Program-made: the position numbers and the translations under genes
Source of the DNA: Mycolicibacterium pyrenivorans
Lineage (GTDB): Bacteria > Actinomycetota > Actinomycetes > Mycobacteriales > Mycobacteriaceae
Direction: 5' to 3'
NCBI RefSeq assembly: GCF_025821625.1
Contig: NZ_JACKSH010000054.1
Span: 1 to 64,000, forward strand
DNA length: 64,000 nt
Part shown: positions 9,911-18,177 of the stretch, in pieces
Numbering within the stretch: the first letter of the stretch is position 1
Layout: each line of letters opens with the position of its first letter
The notes under the pieces: model-generated
Databases searched by the model: none
What the model was told of the DNA's origin: nothing
What the model saw: the letters and a program-made list of their open reading frames with translations, nothing else

Positions 9911-10489
9911 GTGCTGACGGGTTGGCTGAGCGCGCCACGCGTGCGGGTCGCCGCCCTCGCCGCCGGCCTGCCGGCCGTCCTGGCGATGATCGTCGTCGGC
10001 TGCACCGGCGTCACCGACGGCGACGCCGCAGTGGCCGAGGGCGAGGCGCCGGTGTACCGGGCCTCGGTGTCCGCGTCGATCGAAGAGTCCGCCGCGAGTT
10101 CGAGCGCACGCGAGTCCGAACGCCAGGAGTCGCTGACGACCGAGGCGGTCCGGTCCGCGTGTGAGGCGATGAGCTCGAGCAGCGCCGACGCCATCGGCGC
10201 GGTCAACACCTACGTCGACGCCGTCAACGCGAACCCTGCCAACATCGAGCGCACCGCGGGTCCGGCGGTGGACGCGCTGAACATCAGCGCCGACCTGGTG
10301 GCGGGGACGATCTCCGATCGGCTGGCCCCCGAAATCCGGGATTCGCTCAGAGGCTGGGTGGACGCCGCGCGGGCGGTTGCCACCGCGATCGCGGGCAAGT
10401 ACGGACCCGACGAGTTCAACGCCGCGATCACCCGGCTGAACGATTCCAAGACCGTGGCACTGGACCGGTGCGATGCCGCATACCGATAA
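9911..10489 (+). CDS. Putative lipoprotein of unknown function
   Basis: 192 residues. An N-terminal hydrophobic segment ends in VVGC with Cys31, which reads as a signal peptidase II lipobox, so the protein is probably a membrane-anchored lipoprotein on the outer face of the plasma membrane. The mature part is Ala/Ser-rich, starts with a Ser/Glu-rich linker and is predicted mostly helical; two cysteines (in VRSACEAM and LDRCDAA) could pair. It sits divergently from aceE, where M. tuberculosis has the hypothetical Rv2240c. I do not recognise a catalytic motif. The GTG start fits a leaderless -10. Confidence 0.75.
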   Translation: MLTGWLSAPRVRVAALAAGLPAVLAMIVVGCTGVTDGDAAVAEGEAPVYRASVSASIEESAASSSARESERQESLTTEAVRSACEAMSSSSADAIGAVNTYVDAVNANPANIERTAGPAVDALNISADLVAGTISDRLAPEIRDSLRGWVDAARAVATAIAGKYGPDEFNAAITRLNDSKTVALDRCDAAYR

Positions 10490-10539
10490 ACCTGCGGTCA
10501 CTTGCCCGCGGTCGCGGGTGGGCGTGCGACGATAGGGCG

Positions 10540-10571
10540 ACAAGAACTAAGAACGACAAGAACCAAGAACG
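10540..10571 (+). repeat. Two tandem 16-bp repeats upstream of the DUF3052 gene
   Basis: The unit ACAAGAACNAAGAACG occurs twice in a row (10540-10555 and 10556-10571) with a single T/C difference, followed by a partial third copy (ACAA). The A-rich composition stands out from the GC-rich surroundings. It lies 44 bases before the DUF3052 start codon, where promoter or operator elements would be expected. Confidence 0.7.
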
Positions 10572-10614
10572 ACAAATCGCACAGAGCGTCGAGTTGGCTG
10601 AAGGAGGACCGAAG

Positions 10615-11043
10615 GTGGTCTCGGCGGGTGACCCCCCGAACTACGCCCGCAGACTGGGCATCGAAAAAGATCAGGTCGTGCAGGAGTTGGGCTGGGACGA
10701 GGACACCGACGACGACATCCGGGCCGACATCGAGGACGCGAGCGGCGGTGACCTCCTCGACGAGGGTTCTGACGAAGTCGTCGACGTGGTGCTGCTGTGG
10801 TGGCGCGACGGGGACGGCGACCTCGTCGACACCCTGATGGACGCCATCACGCCGCTGGCCGAGGACGGCGTCATCTGGGTCGTCACTCCCAAGACCGGCA
10901 AGCCTGGGCACGTCCTGCCCGCCGAGATCGCGGAGTCGGCGCCGACCGCGGGCCTGATGCAGACATCGTCGGCCAACCTGGGGGACTGGATCGCCAGTCG
11001 CCTGGTGCAGCCGAAGGCAAAGGCCGTCAGCAAGGTGCGATGA
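10615..11043 (+). CDS. DUF3052 family protein
   Basis: 142 residues, a compact acidic protein matching the actinobacterial DUF3052 family (Rv2239c position in M. tuberculosis). The fold carries VDVVLLWWRDGDGDLVDTL and DGVIWVVTPKTGK segments. No signal peptide or membrane segment is seen, so it is cytosolic. The GTG start at 10615 is fixed by AAGGAGG seven bases upstream. It precedes ahpE by 36 bases on the same strand and may be co-transcribed. Function is unknown. Confidence 0.88.
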   Translation: MVSAGDPPNYARRLGIEKDQVVQELGWDEDTDDDIRADIEDASGGDLLDEGSDEVVDVVLLWWRDGDGDLVDTLMDAITPLAEDGVIWVVTPKTGKPGHVLPAEIAESAPTAGLMQTSSANLGDWIASRLVQPKAKAVSKVR

Positions 11044-11079
11044 GCGCTCGCGCGAAGAGCAGAAGGCAGCGGTAAAGGC

Positions 11080-11544
11080 ATGCTGGCCGTCGGCCACGAC
11101 GCACCGGACTTCACGCTCAAGGACCAGAACAACCAGTCGGTGACGCTGAGTTCCTTTCGTGGCGTCAAGAACGTGCTGCTGGTGTTCTTTCCGCTCGCGT
11201 TCACCAGCATCTGCGCCCGCGAACTCGACGAGATCCGGGATCGGATGGCCGATTTCGTCAACGACGACACCGCGACGCTCGCCATCTCGGTCGGGCCGTC
11301 GCCGACCCACAAGGTGTGGGCCACCCAGCGCGGATTCACGTTCCCGGTGCTCGCCGACTTCTGGCCCCACGGCGCGGTCAGCCAGGCCTACGGGGTGTTC
11401 AACGACGACACCGGATTCGCCAGCCGGGGCACGTTCGCGGTGGACCGCTCCGGCGTCATCCGATTCGCCGAATGCAAGGAGCCGGGCGAGATGCGGGACC
11501 ACGCGGTGTGGTCACATGCGCTGGCGGCGTTGCGGTCCGGCTGA
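11080..11544 (+). CDS. ahpE: One-cysteine peroxiredoxin AhpE
   Basis: 154 residues. It reduces hydroperoxides and peroxynitrite in the cytosol. The peroxidatic cysteine is Cys45 in PLAFTSICARELDE, the usual Px3TxxC arrangement, and the conserved Arg is present further on. No resolving cysteine equivalent is obvious, as expected for this 1-Cys class. It is collinear with M. tuberculosis AhpE. The ATG at 11080 follows GGTAAAGGC, a moderate ribosome site. A tRNA-Val gene follows 44 bases downstream. Confidence 0.96.
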   Translation: MLAVGHDAPDFTLKDQNNQSVTLSSFRGVKNVLLVFFPLAFTSICARELDEIRDRMADFVNDDTATLAISVGPSPTHKVWATQRGFTFPVLADFWPHGAVSQAYGVFNDDTGFASRGTFAVDRSGVIRFAECKEPGEMRDHAVWSHALAALRSG

Positions 11545-11588
11545 GGATTTCCGGTCGCAGGCGCCGGGCGTGTAGCCTGCCCGGGATC

Positions 11589-11663
11589 GGGCGCGTAGCT
11601 CAGTGGTAGAGCTCTGGTTTTACACACCAGCGGTCGGCGGTTCGATACCGTCCGCGCCCACCA
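11589..11663 (+). tRNA. tRNA-Val (anticodon TAC)
   Basis: A full cloverleaf can be folded. The acceptor stem is GGGCGCG with CGCGCCC (11589-11595 / 11653-11659). The anticodon arm is CTGGT-TTTACAC-ACCAG with TAC in the anticodon position. The T arm GGCGG-TTCGATA-CCGTC allows one G-T pair. The discriminator base is A, and CCA is encoded (11661-11663). It reads the GUA valine codon family. Confidence 0.96.
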
Positions 11664-11838
11664 TCATCGACCGGTATCAGCCGTGCACCGGCGGCACAAC
11701 CGACCCTGCGAACGGCGTGGCAAGGACCGTGTCACAGGTCCCGCCCTGGGGCTGACCGGGAAATCTTCCGTTACGGGCCGCCCGGTCCCGTCGTGCGCGA
11801 TCATGAAGAGATATTGACGGCGCGAAAGATAACGGGGG
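11664..11838 (+). other. Intergenic stretch after tRNA-Val
   Basis: 175 bases between the tRNA and the cyclase-like gene, with no coding support. I looked for a repeated copy of the tRNA 3' end as an integration scar here and near 22 kb and saw none. A promoter for the following gene must lie here, but no clear -10/-35 pair stands out. Confidence 0.5.
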
Positions 11839-14800
11839 ATGGCCAGCCACGTCACTGAAGCAACCGGTCGCTGTGGGTCGTGCGGTAACGACCTACGCGT
11901 CCATGCCCGCTTCTGCGACAACTGCGGCCGCCCTGTTTCGCCGCGGCCGGCCGCCGGCGAACGCAAGCAGGTCACGATGCTGTTCGCCGACGTCGTGGGC
12001 TCGATGAAACTCGCGGCCACACTGGATGCCGAGCGGCTTCAAGAAGTCATGCACGACTTGTTCAACCGCGCGGGCGCAGTGGTGCAGCACTACGGCGGCA
12101 TGGTGGACAAGTTCACCGGGGATGGCCTGATGGCATTGTTCGGTGCTCCTCTGGCACTGGAGGATCATCCGCTGCGGGCGTGTATCGCCGCACTGGAGAT
12201 TCAATCGGTGGCCGAGGAACTCGCCGCTGAGGTGCTTCACGCCGACGGCGTGGCCCTGCATCTGCGCATCGGCCTGAACTCCGGTGAAGTCATTGCCGGC
12301 CAGATCGGTTCGGGTCCGGGTCGCTACACGGCGGTCGGTCATCCCGTCGGGATGGCTCAACGAATGGAAGCTGCGGCACCACCAGATGGTGTTCTCTGTT
12401 CGCTGTCCACCGCGCGTCTTGTCGGCGAGTCCGCCCGCCTCGGGCCGGTCCGGCAGGTTGCCGTCAAAGGCAGCGACGTGCCCGAGCCCGCAAGACAACT
12501 CTTGGCTGTGGAGTCCGAACGCATGGTGTTGGGTCGCAACGAGGGACTGATGCTCGGCCGGGATGCCGAGCTGAGTCGATTGCACACTCTGTTCGACGGC
12601 GGACACGGATGTCTTGTCGGGATCATCGGTGCCCCTGGTCTGGGCAAGAGCCGATTGATCAGTGAGTTCGGTGCCATGGCCGCAAGCGAGGGCGCGGACG
12701 TCGCCGTCGCCCGCTGCGAAGCCCACACCTCTACCGTGGCGTTTCGTGCCTTGTCACGGTTGCTGCGTGCCCTTTTCACCGTCGACGGACTCGACGACGC
12801 CGAGGCCCGTGCAGTCACGGCGGCGGCCTGCCGGCCCTTCGCCCTCGGTGCTGCGGACGCGCAGATCCTGTTCGACGCCATGGGAATCGCCGACCCGACC
12901 GCGCCGCCACTGAAGGTCAGCGTTGATGGTCGGCGCCGCCGCCTGGTTCAGGTGATGACACAGGCCATTCGAGCACGTCCGACCAGAGTCGTGGTCGTAC
13001 TCGAGGATGCCCACTGGATCGACGAACCCAGCGACGCGGTTCTGGCCGATTTCGCCACGACTCTCGGCCTCACGACGTCGATGCTCCTGACGACCTACCG
13101 CCCTGAGTTTCAGGGCGCGCTCCATCAGCATTCGGACCACACGATCACGTTGCAGCCGCTCGCCGATCCGGCGGCGCGGGAGTTGGTGGGTCAGGTTCTC
13201 GGTAGCGATCCGTCGCTGACCGGACTGTCAGAGCGCGTCGCATCCTCGGCGGCCGGCTACCCGTACTTCATCGAGGAGATCGTCCGCGATCTGGCCGGAC
13301 GTGGTGTGCTCTCGGGAAGCCGGGGCAGTTACCGCCTGGTCGGTCACCTTGACGAAATCGCGGTTCCGGCAACGGTACAAGCGGTCCTCGCGGCTCGGAT
13401 CGACCGCTTGCCGGCCGAGGCGAAAGCCATCCTCAACGCCGCCGCGGTCGTCGGGACGCGCTTCGACTTGGACACTTTGCGTGCTCTCCGACCCGAGATG
13501 GTGTCATCGCATCTGGCCGAGCTGGTGTCGGCGGAGTTGATCGATCAGACTGAATTCGTTCCGCGACAGCGCTATTGCTTTCACCACCCGCTGGTGCGTG
13601 CGGTGGCCTACGACTCACAGCTGACCGCCACACGCAGGCAGGCTCACCGTAGATTGGCTGCCGCCATCGAAGCACGCGGACGTGGTGTCGCCGACGAGAA
13701 TGCGGCACTGATCGCGACCCACCTCGAGGCGGCCGGTGACAACGCCGCGGCGTATCGATGGCGGATGCGGGCGGCGGAATGGCTCAGGCCTCGAGATCTC
13801 CTTGCCGCGCGGGCGGAATGGGAGAACGCACAACGCATCGCCGACCGGCTACCCGATGGCCACGACGTCGTGGCCATGCGCATCGCGCCCCGCACCATGC
13901 TGATGTCAACACTGCTCTATGTGGGTGACGACGTCGACACATACGAGCAATACCTCGAGTTTCGTCGTATGAGCTTGCAACTCGGTGATCTGAGATCCTT
14001 CGCGATCGGGACCGCTGGACGCATTTTTTCGTTCATCGTCAACAACAGCCAGGTTCCGCAAGCAGCCGCGTTGGCAGCGGACGTCGAGGGCATTGTCGAT
14101 GACATCGGGCCTGACTCGCAGACGAAGGGCATCGTCCTGAACTCGCTGGCCTTCGCCCGCTTCGCGAATTGCGAGTTCGACGCCGCGCTGAGGATCATCG
14201 ACGCGATCCTCGCGCTCTCAGACGACGCACCGCTGGTCGAACTCGCACCCGCCCGAGCACTGCGTGGTGTCATCGAGATCTGCCTTGGCGACCCAGCCCG
14301 GGGCTGGCGGCACCTACGCGAGGGAACCGACCAAGCACGCGAGCTACACCCTGTCAACTACGCGATGATCCTGCATTTTTCGGTTATCGTTGCGGCGCTG
14401 GGCATGTGCCGGGCAGAAGATCTCGTCGAGGATGTGCGGGAGGCGCTGCGACGCGCTGAATCGTTCGGCGACATGAGTGGCATCATCTCGGCACAGTGGG
14501 CGTACGGCACCGTCCTTCTGCGCACGCAGAACGCCTCGCACGACGTAGCGATTCGTCTCCTGGAACATGCGCGGGCCAGCGCGCGCAAGCATCGGCTGAT
14601 CACCCTTTCATTGGCGACCATTGCCGCCGATCTCGCGGTCGACGCCGCACGGAAGGGGCGGCGCGACGAAGCAATCGAGGACCTTCGCGCCTCCTTCAAG
14701 CTCCACATGGGAAGCGGCATGCGAATTTACGCCGTGTGCCCCGGGGAAGCCCTGATGGAGATTCTCCTTGCCCGGGGAACCGCCAACGACATCTCGGAGG

Positions 14801-15030
14801 CTCGTCAGATCATCGAGCAATGGAACGATCACCGCCCTGGCGTTCCCGCGTTGGACTTGTGGTGGCTGAAGTCGCGTGCGTTGATGGCGAAGGCCGAGCG
14901 CAATTGGTCTGCCTACGCGGAGCTGGCCAGGCAATACCTCGAGGAGTGCGAAAAGCTCGGCGCCCGAGGACGACTCGCACAGGCTCATCGCCTCGTGAAC
15001 GAGGCGACCGCTGGAATCGGGGTGGTCTGA
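11839..15030 (+). CDS. Zinc-ribbon, class III cyclase-like and STAND-type ATPase fusion protein
   Basis: 1063 residues. Order of parts: a zinc ribbon (Cys12, Cys15, Cys26, Cys29); a class III nucleotidyl cyclase-like domain (about 42-195) with metal aspartates Asp51 (FADVVGS) and Asp95 (KFTGDG); then a P-loop ATPase with Walker A GAPGLGKS (264-271) and Walker B VVVVLEDAHW (384 on); then a long helical repeat region to the end. The usual GDxVN segment is GHPVG (167-171), so the substrate-selecting Asp and the transition-state Asn are replaced, although Arg175 remains. Cyclase activity is therefore doubtful. No C-terminal LuxR domain is present. The base composition looks less GC-rich than its neighbours. 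The next gene begins three bases later. Confidence 0.88.
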   Translation: MASHVTEATGRCGSCGNDLRVHARFCDNCGRPVSPRPAAGERKQVTMLFADVVGSMKLAATLDAERLQEVMHDLFNRAGAVVQHYGGMVDKFTGDGLMALFGAPLALEDHPLRACIAALEIQSVAEELAAEVLHADGVALHLRIGLNSGEVIAGQIGSGPGRYTAVGHPVGMAQRMEAAAPPDGVLCSLSTARLVGESARLGPVRQVAVKGSDVPEPARQLLAVESERMVLGRNEGLMLGRDAELSRLHTLFDGGHGCLVGIIGAPGLGKSRLISEFGAMAASEGADVAVARCEAHTSTVAFRALSRLLRALFTVDGLDDAEARAVTAAACRPFALGAADAQILFDAMGIADPTAPPLKVSVDGRRRRLVQVMTQAIRARPTRVVVVLEDAHWIDEPSDAVLADFATTLGLTTSMLLTTYRPEFQGALHQHSDHTITLQPLADPAARELVGQVLGSDPSLTGLSERVASSAAGYPYFIEEIVRDLAGRGVLSGSRGSYRLVGHLDEIAVPATVQAVLAARIDRLPAEAKAILNAAAVVGTRFDLDTLRALRPEMVSSHLAELVSAELIDQTEFVPRQRYCFHHPLVRAVAYDSQLTATRRQAHRRLAAAIEARGRGVADENAALIATHLEAAGDNAAAYRWRMRAAEWLRPRDLLAARAEWENAQRIADRLPDGHDVVAMRIAPRTMLMSTLLYVGDDVDTYEQYLEFRRMSLQLGDLRSFAIGTAGRIFSFIVNNSQVPQAAALAADVEGIVDDIGPDSQTKGIVLNSLAFARFANCEFDAALRIIDAILALSDDAPLVELAPARALRGVIEICLGDPARGWRHLREGTDQARELHPVNYAMILHFSVIVAALGMCRAEDLVEDVREALRRAESFGDMSGIISAQWAYGTVLLRTQNASHDVAIRLLEHARASARKHRLITLSLATIAADLAVDAARKGRRDEAIEDLRASFKLHMGSGMRIYAVCPGEALMEILLARGTANDISEARQIIEQWNDHRPGVPALDLWWLKSRALMAKAERNWSAYAELARQYLEECEKLGARGRLAQAHRLVNEATAGIGVV

Positions 15031-15033
15031 GAA

Positions 15034-16260
15034 GTGGCGACGATCCTGGCCTACACCTCACCCGCACTGGGACACATGCTGCCCATCAGCTCCCTGCTGC
15101 TGGAGTTGCGGCGCCGCGGACACCGAGTTCGTCTGCGCACGCTCTCCAGCTGTGTGGAGCTCGGACAGAGCCTCGGCTTCGACACCGACGCGATCAACCC
15201 GCGCATCGAGGAGATCGCCCTCGACGACTGGACGACGACCGATCCACGCCGCGCCCTGAAACTGGGCGTGACGGCGTTCGCCCGCCGCGCCGAACACGAA
15301 GTCGCCGACCTTGCTGACGCGATCGCAGCCTTTCGCCCGGACGCGCTGCTGATCGATGTCAACTGCTGGGGCGCGCTGTCGGCGGCCGAGGCCGGTGACA
15401 TCCCTTGGGCGTGTTTCGCGCCGTACACCCCACCACTCGAGTCGCCCGGCGTACCGCCGTTCGGGCTGGGCCTGCAGCCCTTGCGCGGGGTAGTGGGCCG
15501 GGTCCGTGACGCCGTCGCGCGGCTTGTGGTGACGAAGTCGGTCGAGAGGGTGATGCTCCCGCCGGTCAACGCGGTACGCGCCGATGTCGGCCTGGAGTCG
15601 GTCGGGTCGGTCGACGAGTATCTGCGCCGAGCGCCGCTGATGCTGGTGGCGACCGGCAAGCCCTTCCAGTACCCGCAGACGGATTGGGGGGAGACGGTTC
15701 ACATGATCGGGCCGTGCGCACTGGATCCCGGTCCACAAACGGTTCCCGACTGGCTCGCCACGATCGACCGACCGATCGTCCTCGTCACGACGTCGTCGGA
15801 GCGGCAGGAAGACACCGCACTCGTCCGGACCGCGATCACCGCGCTGGCCGACGAACCCGTGCACGTGGTCGCCACCCTCCCAGCGGGACACGCCGGAAAC
15901 ATCACCGCGTCCTCCAACGCCACGGTGCGGGGCCGGGCACCTCACGGCGTGATACTCGACCGAGCGGTGTGTGCGGTGACCCACGGCGGGATGGGCGCGA
16001 CCCAGAAGGCGCTCCTTCATGGTGTCCCGGTGTGCGTCGTGCCGTTCGGCCGCGACCAGTTCGAGGTCGCGCGGCGCGTCGAGGTCGCCCGCTGTGGCAC
16101 CCGGCTGCCGGCGAAGAAGCTGTCACCGCCGCGCCTGGCGGCCAAGGTCCGTGACGCGATGACGATGGCGGAGGGCGCCGGGCGGGTCGCCGCCGGTTTC
16201 GAGGCCACGGGCGGGGTGGCACACGGTGCCGAGCTCTATGAACGCCGGTGCTTGGCCTGA
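15034..16260 (+). CDS. MGT-type GT1 family glycosyltransferase
   Basis: 408 residues, a GT-B fold UDP-glycosyltransferase of the macrolide/flavonoid type. It would transfer a sugar from a nucleotide donor to a small hydrophobic acceptor. The C-terminal donor-site motif THGGMGATQKALLHG is present, with GRDQFEVARRVE following, and the N-terminal half has the acceptor domain with the conserved SPALGHMLP start. The GTG is three bases after the ATPase stop codon and has no strong ribosome site, so it is probably coupled to the upstream gene. The acceptor is unknown. Confidence 0.88.
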   Translation: MATILAYTSPALGHMLPISSLLLELRRRGHRVRLRTLSSCVELGQSLGFDTDAINPRIEEIALDDWTTTDPRRALKLGVTAFARRAEHEVADLADAIAAFRPDALLIDVNCWGALSAAEAGDIPWACFAPYTPPLESPGVPPFGLGLQPLRGVVGRVRDAVARLVVTKSVERVMLPPVNAVRADVGLESVGSVDEYLRRAPLMLVATGKPFQYPQTDWGETVHMIGPCALDPGPQTVPDWLATIDRPIVLVTTSSERQEDTALVRTAITALADEPVHVVATLPAGHAGNITASSNATVRGRAPHGVILDRAVCAVTHGGMGATQKALLHGVPVCVVPFGRDQFEVARRVEVARCGTRLPAKKLSPPRLAAKVRDAMTMAEGAGRVAAGFEATGGVAHGAELYERRCLA

Positions 16261-16295
16261 AGGCAGGTGACCCGAGCTGAGAGCGATCTTCGCGG

Positions 16296-16757
16296 TTACC
16301 CGCGCGGCCGGTGCAACCCGTACGGCACGGCGTTGAGCAGCGTCACGGGTAACGACTCGCCACTGGGCACCGCATACCTGCGCTGCTCGCCGGGGCGGGC
16401 ACCTAGCAGCGCCGCGCCCAGCGGCGAATTCACCGAGTAGACCTCCAGGTCGCCGTACTCGGCGCCGCGCGCGCCGAGCAGGAACGTCTCGGTGTCGCCG
16501 GTCTGGTCGAAGCGCACCGTCAGCACCATGCCCGGTTCGGCGACGCCGTCGTCGGGCGGATCCTCGCCGACGACCGCGTTGAACAGCAGGTCGTGGATCT
16601 GCTGAATCCGGGTCTGGCGGTTGTGCTGCACGGTCACCGAGTTCTCCGGGCTTTCGTCGACCGCCTCGGTGGCGATCAACGTGCGCAGCGTCGTCAACTC
16701 GTCACGGAGCCGGTCGTGCGCCTGCGGAGTGAGCCAAATGCGTTGTGCGGTGGTCAA
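16296..16757 (-). CDS. GreA/GreB-family elongation factor-like protein
   Basis: 153 residues. The N-terminal part is a short helical hairpin and the C-terminal half has the Gre FKBP-like fold (VNSPLGAALLGARPGEQRRYAVPSG). This class binds the RNA polymerase secondary channel; mycobacteria carry such a Gre-like paralogue besides GreA. The acidic tip residues that stimulate transcript cleavage are not clearly conserved in the shortened hairpin (AVDESPEN), so it may act as an inhibitor or rescue factor. The start is TTG at 16757, with AGGAGG five bases upstream. Confidence 0.82.
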   Translation of the reverse strand: MTTAQRIWLTPQAHDRLRDELTTLRTLIATEAVDESPENSVTVQHNRQTRIQQIHDLLFNAVVGEDPPDDGVAEPGMVLTVRFDQTGDTETFLLGARGAEYGDLEVYSVNSPLGAALLGARPGEQRRYAVPSGESLPVTLLNAVPYGLHRPRG

Positions 16758-16786
16758 GTCATCCTCCTGAGAGTGGGTGAAGTGTC

Positions 16787-16822
16787 GTCGTCAGGGGCGG
16801 GCGATGCGCCGCCCCTGACGAC
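16787..16822 (-). terminator. Strong hairpin terminator after the D-amino-acid oxidase-like gene
   Basis: A perfect 14-bp inverted repeat (16787-16800 with 16809-16822) with an eight-base loop starts 17 bases beyond the stop codon of the flavoprotein gene on the minus strand. There is no T tract, as is usual for mycobacterial terminators. It separates that gene from the Gre-like gene. Confidence 0.7.
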
Positions 16823-16838
16823 TGGATGCGGGTCTGGT

Positions 16839-18092
16839 TCAGCGCAGCGGGTCAACCGCGCGGAGCGCGGCGGGCTGCTTACCGGTGGTGATCTGCTCGG
16901 CCAGCAGGCGGCCGGTGATCGGGCCGTGCGCCAGGCCCCACATGCCGTGTCCGCCTGCGACGTACACACCGTTCGTCACCGCGCCGATGAGCGGGCGGCC
17001 GTCGGTGGTGACCGGCCGTGGACCGACCCATTCGTCGGTGCGCTCCTGCCAGCGGAGGCCGTCGAGAAGCGGCGACGTCGACGCCACGATCGCCTCGATA
17101 CGGGCGGGGACGGCGGGATCGTCCGGACCGCGGAACTCCATCGTGCCCGCGACGCGCAGACCGCCCCGGTAGGGCGTGCACGCCACCCGCACCTCCGGCA
17201 GATAGATCGGGGCGGGCACCGGGCGCTCGGTCGGCACGGTGAACGAATAGCCGCGGCCCGCGCGCACCGGGGTACGGACCCAGCGGCCGGCCAGCCTCGA
17301 CAGCCAGGCGCCGGTGGCGAGGACGACGGCGTCGGCGGACAGCGGCGCGCCGTCGTCGGAATGGACCCGCACGCCGCCAGGCGCGGGGACCACGTCGACG
17401 ACGTCCATCGTGTGAATGGAGGCGCCGCGGGCCACGACCGCGTGGGCGAGCGCGTGGGTGAAGCGGCCGGGATCGACGAACCGCTGCCCCTCGATGTTGA
17501 TCGCGGCCCGGATCGCCGACGATGCCAGCGGCACCTGCTCGGTGAGCTTTTCGCTCGTGAGGTGGCTGAAGGACACCGGCTGCCCGGCCTGCTGCAGGCG
17601 GCGCAGTTCGTCGAGCAGATGGGCGGCCTGTCGCTCGGAGGTGAACGCCGCCGTGATCGGGCCGTCGGTGGTCGGCACGTCGACGCCGTTGCCGGTCAGC
17701 ACGTCGAACGCCTCGAGGCATTCCTCGTTGAACGGCACGTTCGCCTGCACCGCTCGATCCCACGACGAGCGACGGCAGTTGGCCGCGAACCGCGCGAGGA
17801 AGGCCAGCAGTCGGGCATCGGCGCGCAACGGGATGTGCAGTGGCGCGGCCGGGTCGGCCAGTGACCGCAGCCCATAGGCCAGCACCGACGGCTGGTTGAG
17901 CGGGATGGTCAGGGCCGGTGACACCCAGCCGGCGTTGCCCCATGAGGCCCCGGCCGCGACGCCCCGACGGTCGACGACGGTCACCTCGACACCGCGCTCC
18001 TGCAGGAACCAGGCCGTCGACAACCCCACGATGCCGGCGCCCACCACGATCACCGAGCGCGGACCGCCGTCGAACCCCTCGACGCCGAGCAT
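16839..18092 (-). CDS. FAD-dependent D-amino-acid oxidase/dehydrogenase-family protein (DadA-like)
   Basis: 417 residues. The N-terminal Rossmann motif is VVGAGIVGLSTAWFLQERG (GxGxxG at 18-23), followed by the DAO-fold signature AAGASWGNAGWVSP, and the C-terminal FAD-contact stretch GHGMWGLAHGPITGRLLAE. This family oxidises D-amino acids or N-substituted glycines to imines, passing electrons to quinones or oxygen. The ATG at 18092 has GGAGGT six bases before it; a 15-residue longer reading lacks a site. It is the last gene downstream of a PucR regulator and an amidohydrolase on the same strand, suggesting catabolism of an amide-bound amino compound. The substrate is not identifiable. Confidence 0.87.
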   Translation of the reverse strand: MLGVEGFDGGPRSVIVVGAGIVGLSTAWFLQERGVEVTVVDRRGVAAGASWGNAGWVSPALTIPLNQPSVLAYGLRSLADPAAPLHIPLRADARLLAFLARFAANCRRSSWDRAVQANVPFNEECLEAFDVLTGNGVDVPTTDGPITAAFTSERQAAHLLDELRRLQQAGQPVSFSHLTSEKLTEQVPLASSAIRAAINIEGQRFVDPGRFTHALAHAVVARGASIHTMDVVDVVPAPGGVRVHSDDGAPLSADAVVLATGAWLSRLAGRWVRTPVRAGRGYSFTVPTERPVPAPIYLPEVRVACTPYRGGLRVAGTMEFRGPDDPAVPARIEAIVASTSPLLDGLRWQERTDEWVGPRPVTTDGRPLIGAVTNGVYVAGGHGMWGLAHGPITGRLLAEQITTGKQPAALRAVDPLR

Positions 18093-18177
18093 CACGTCAC
18101 CTCCGTCTGGACATACCTTCCCCACCGATGGTGACAAGGTTCGGCGGAATGCCGGTTGCCCAACTCGGACAACTGCG

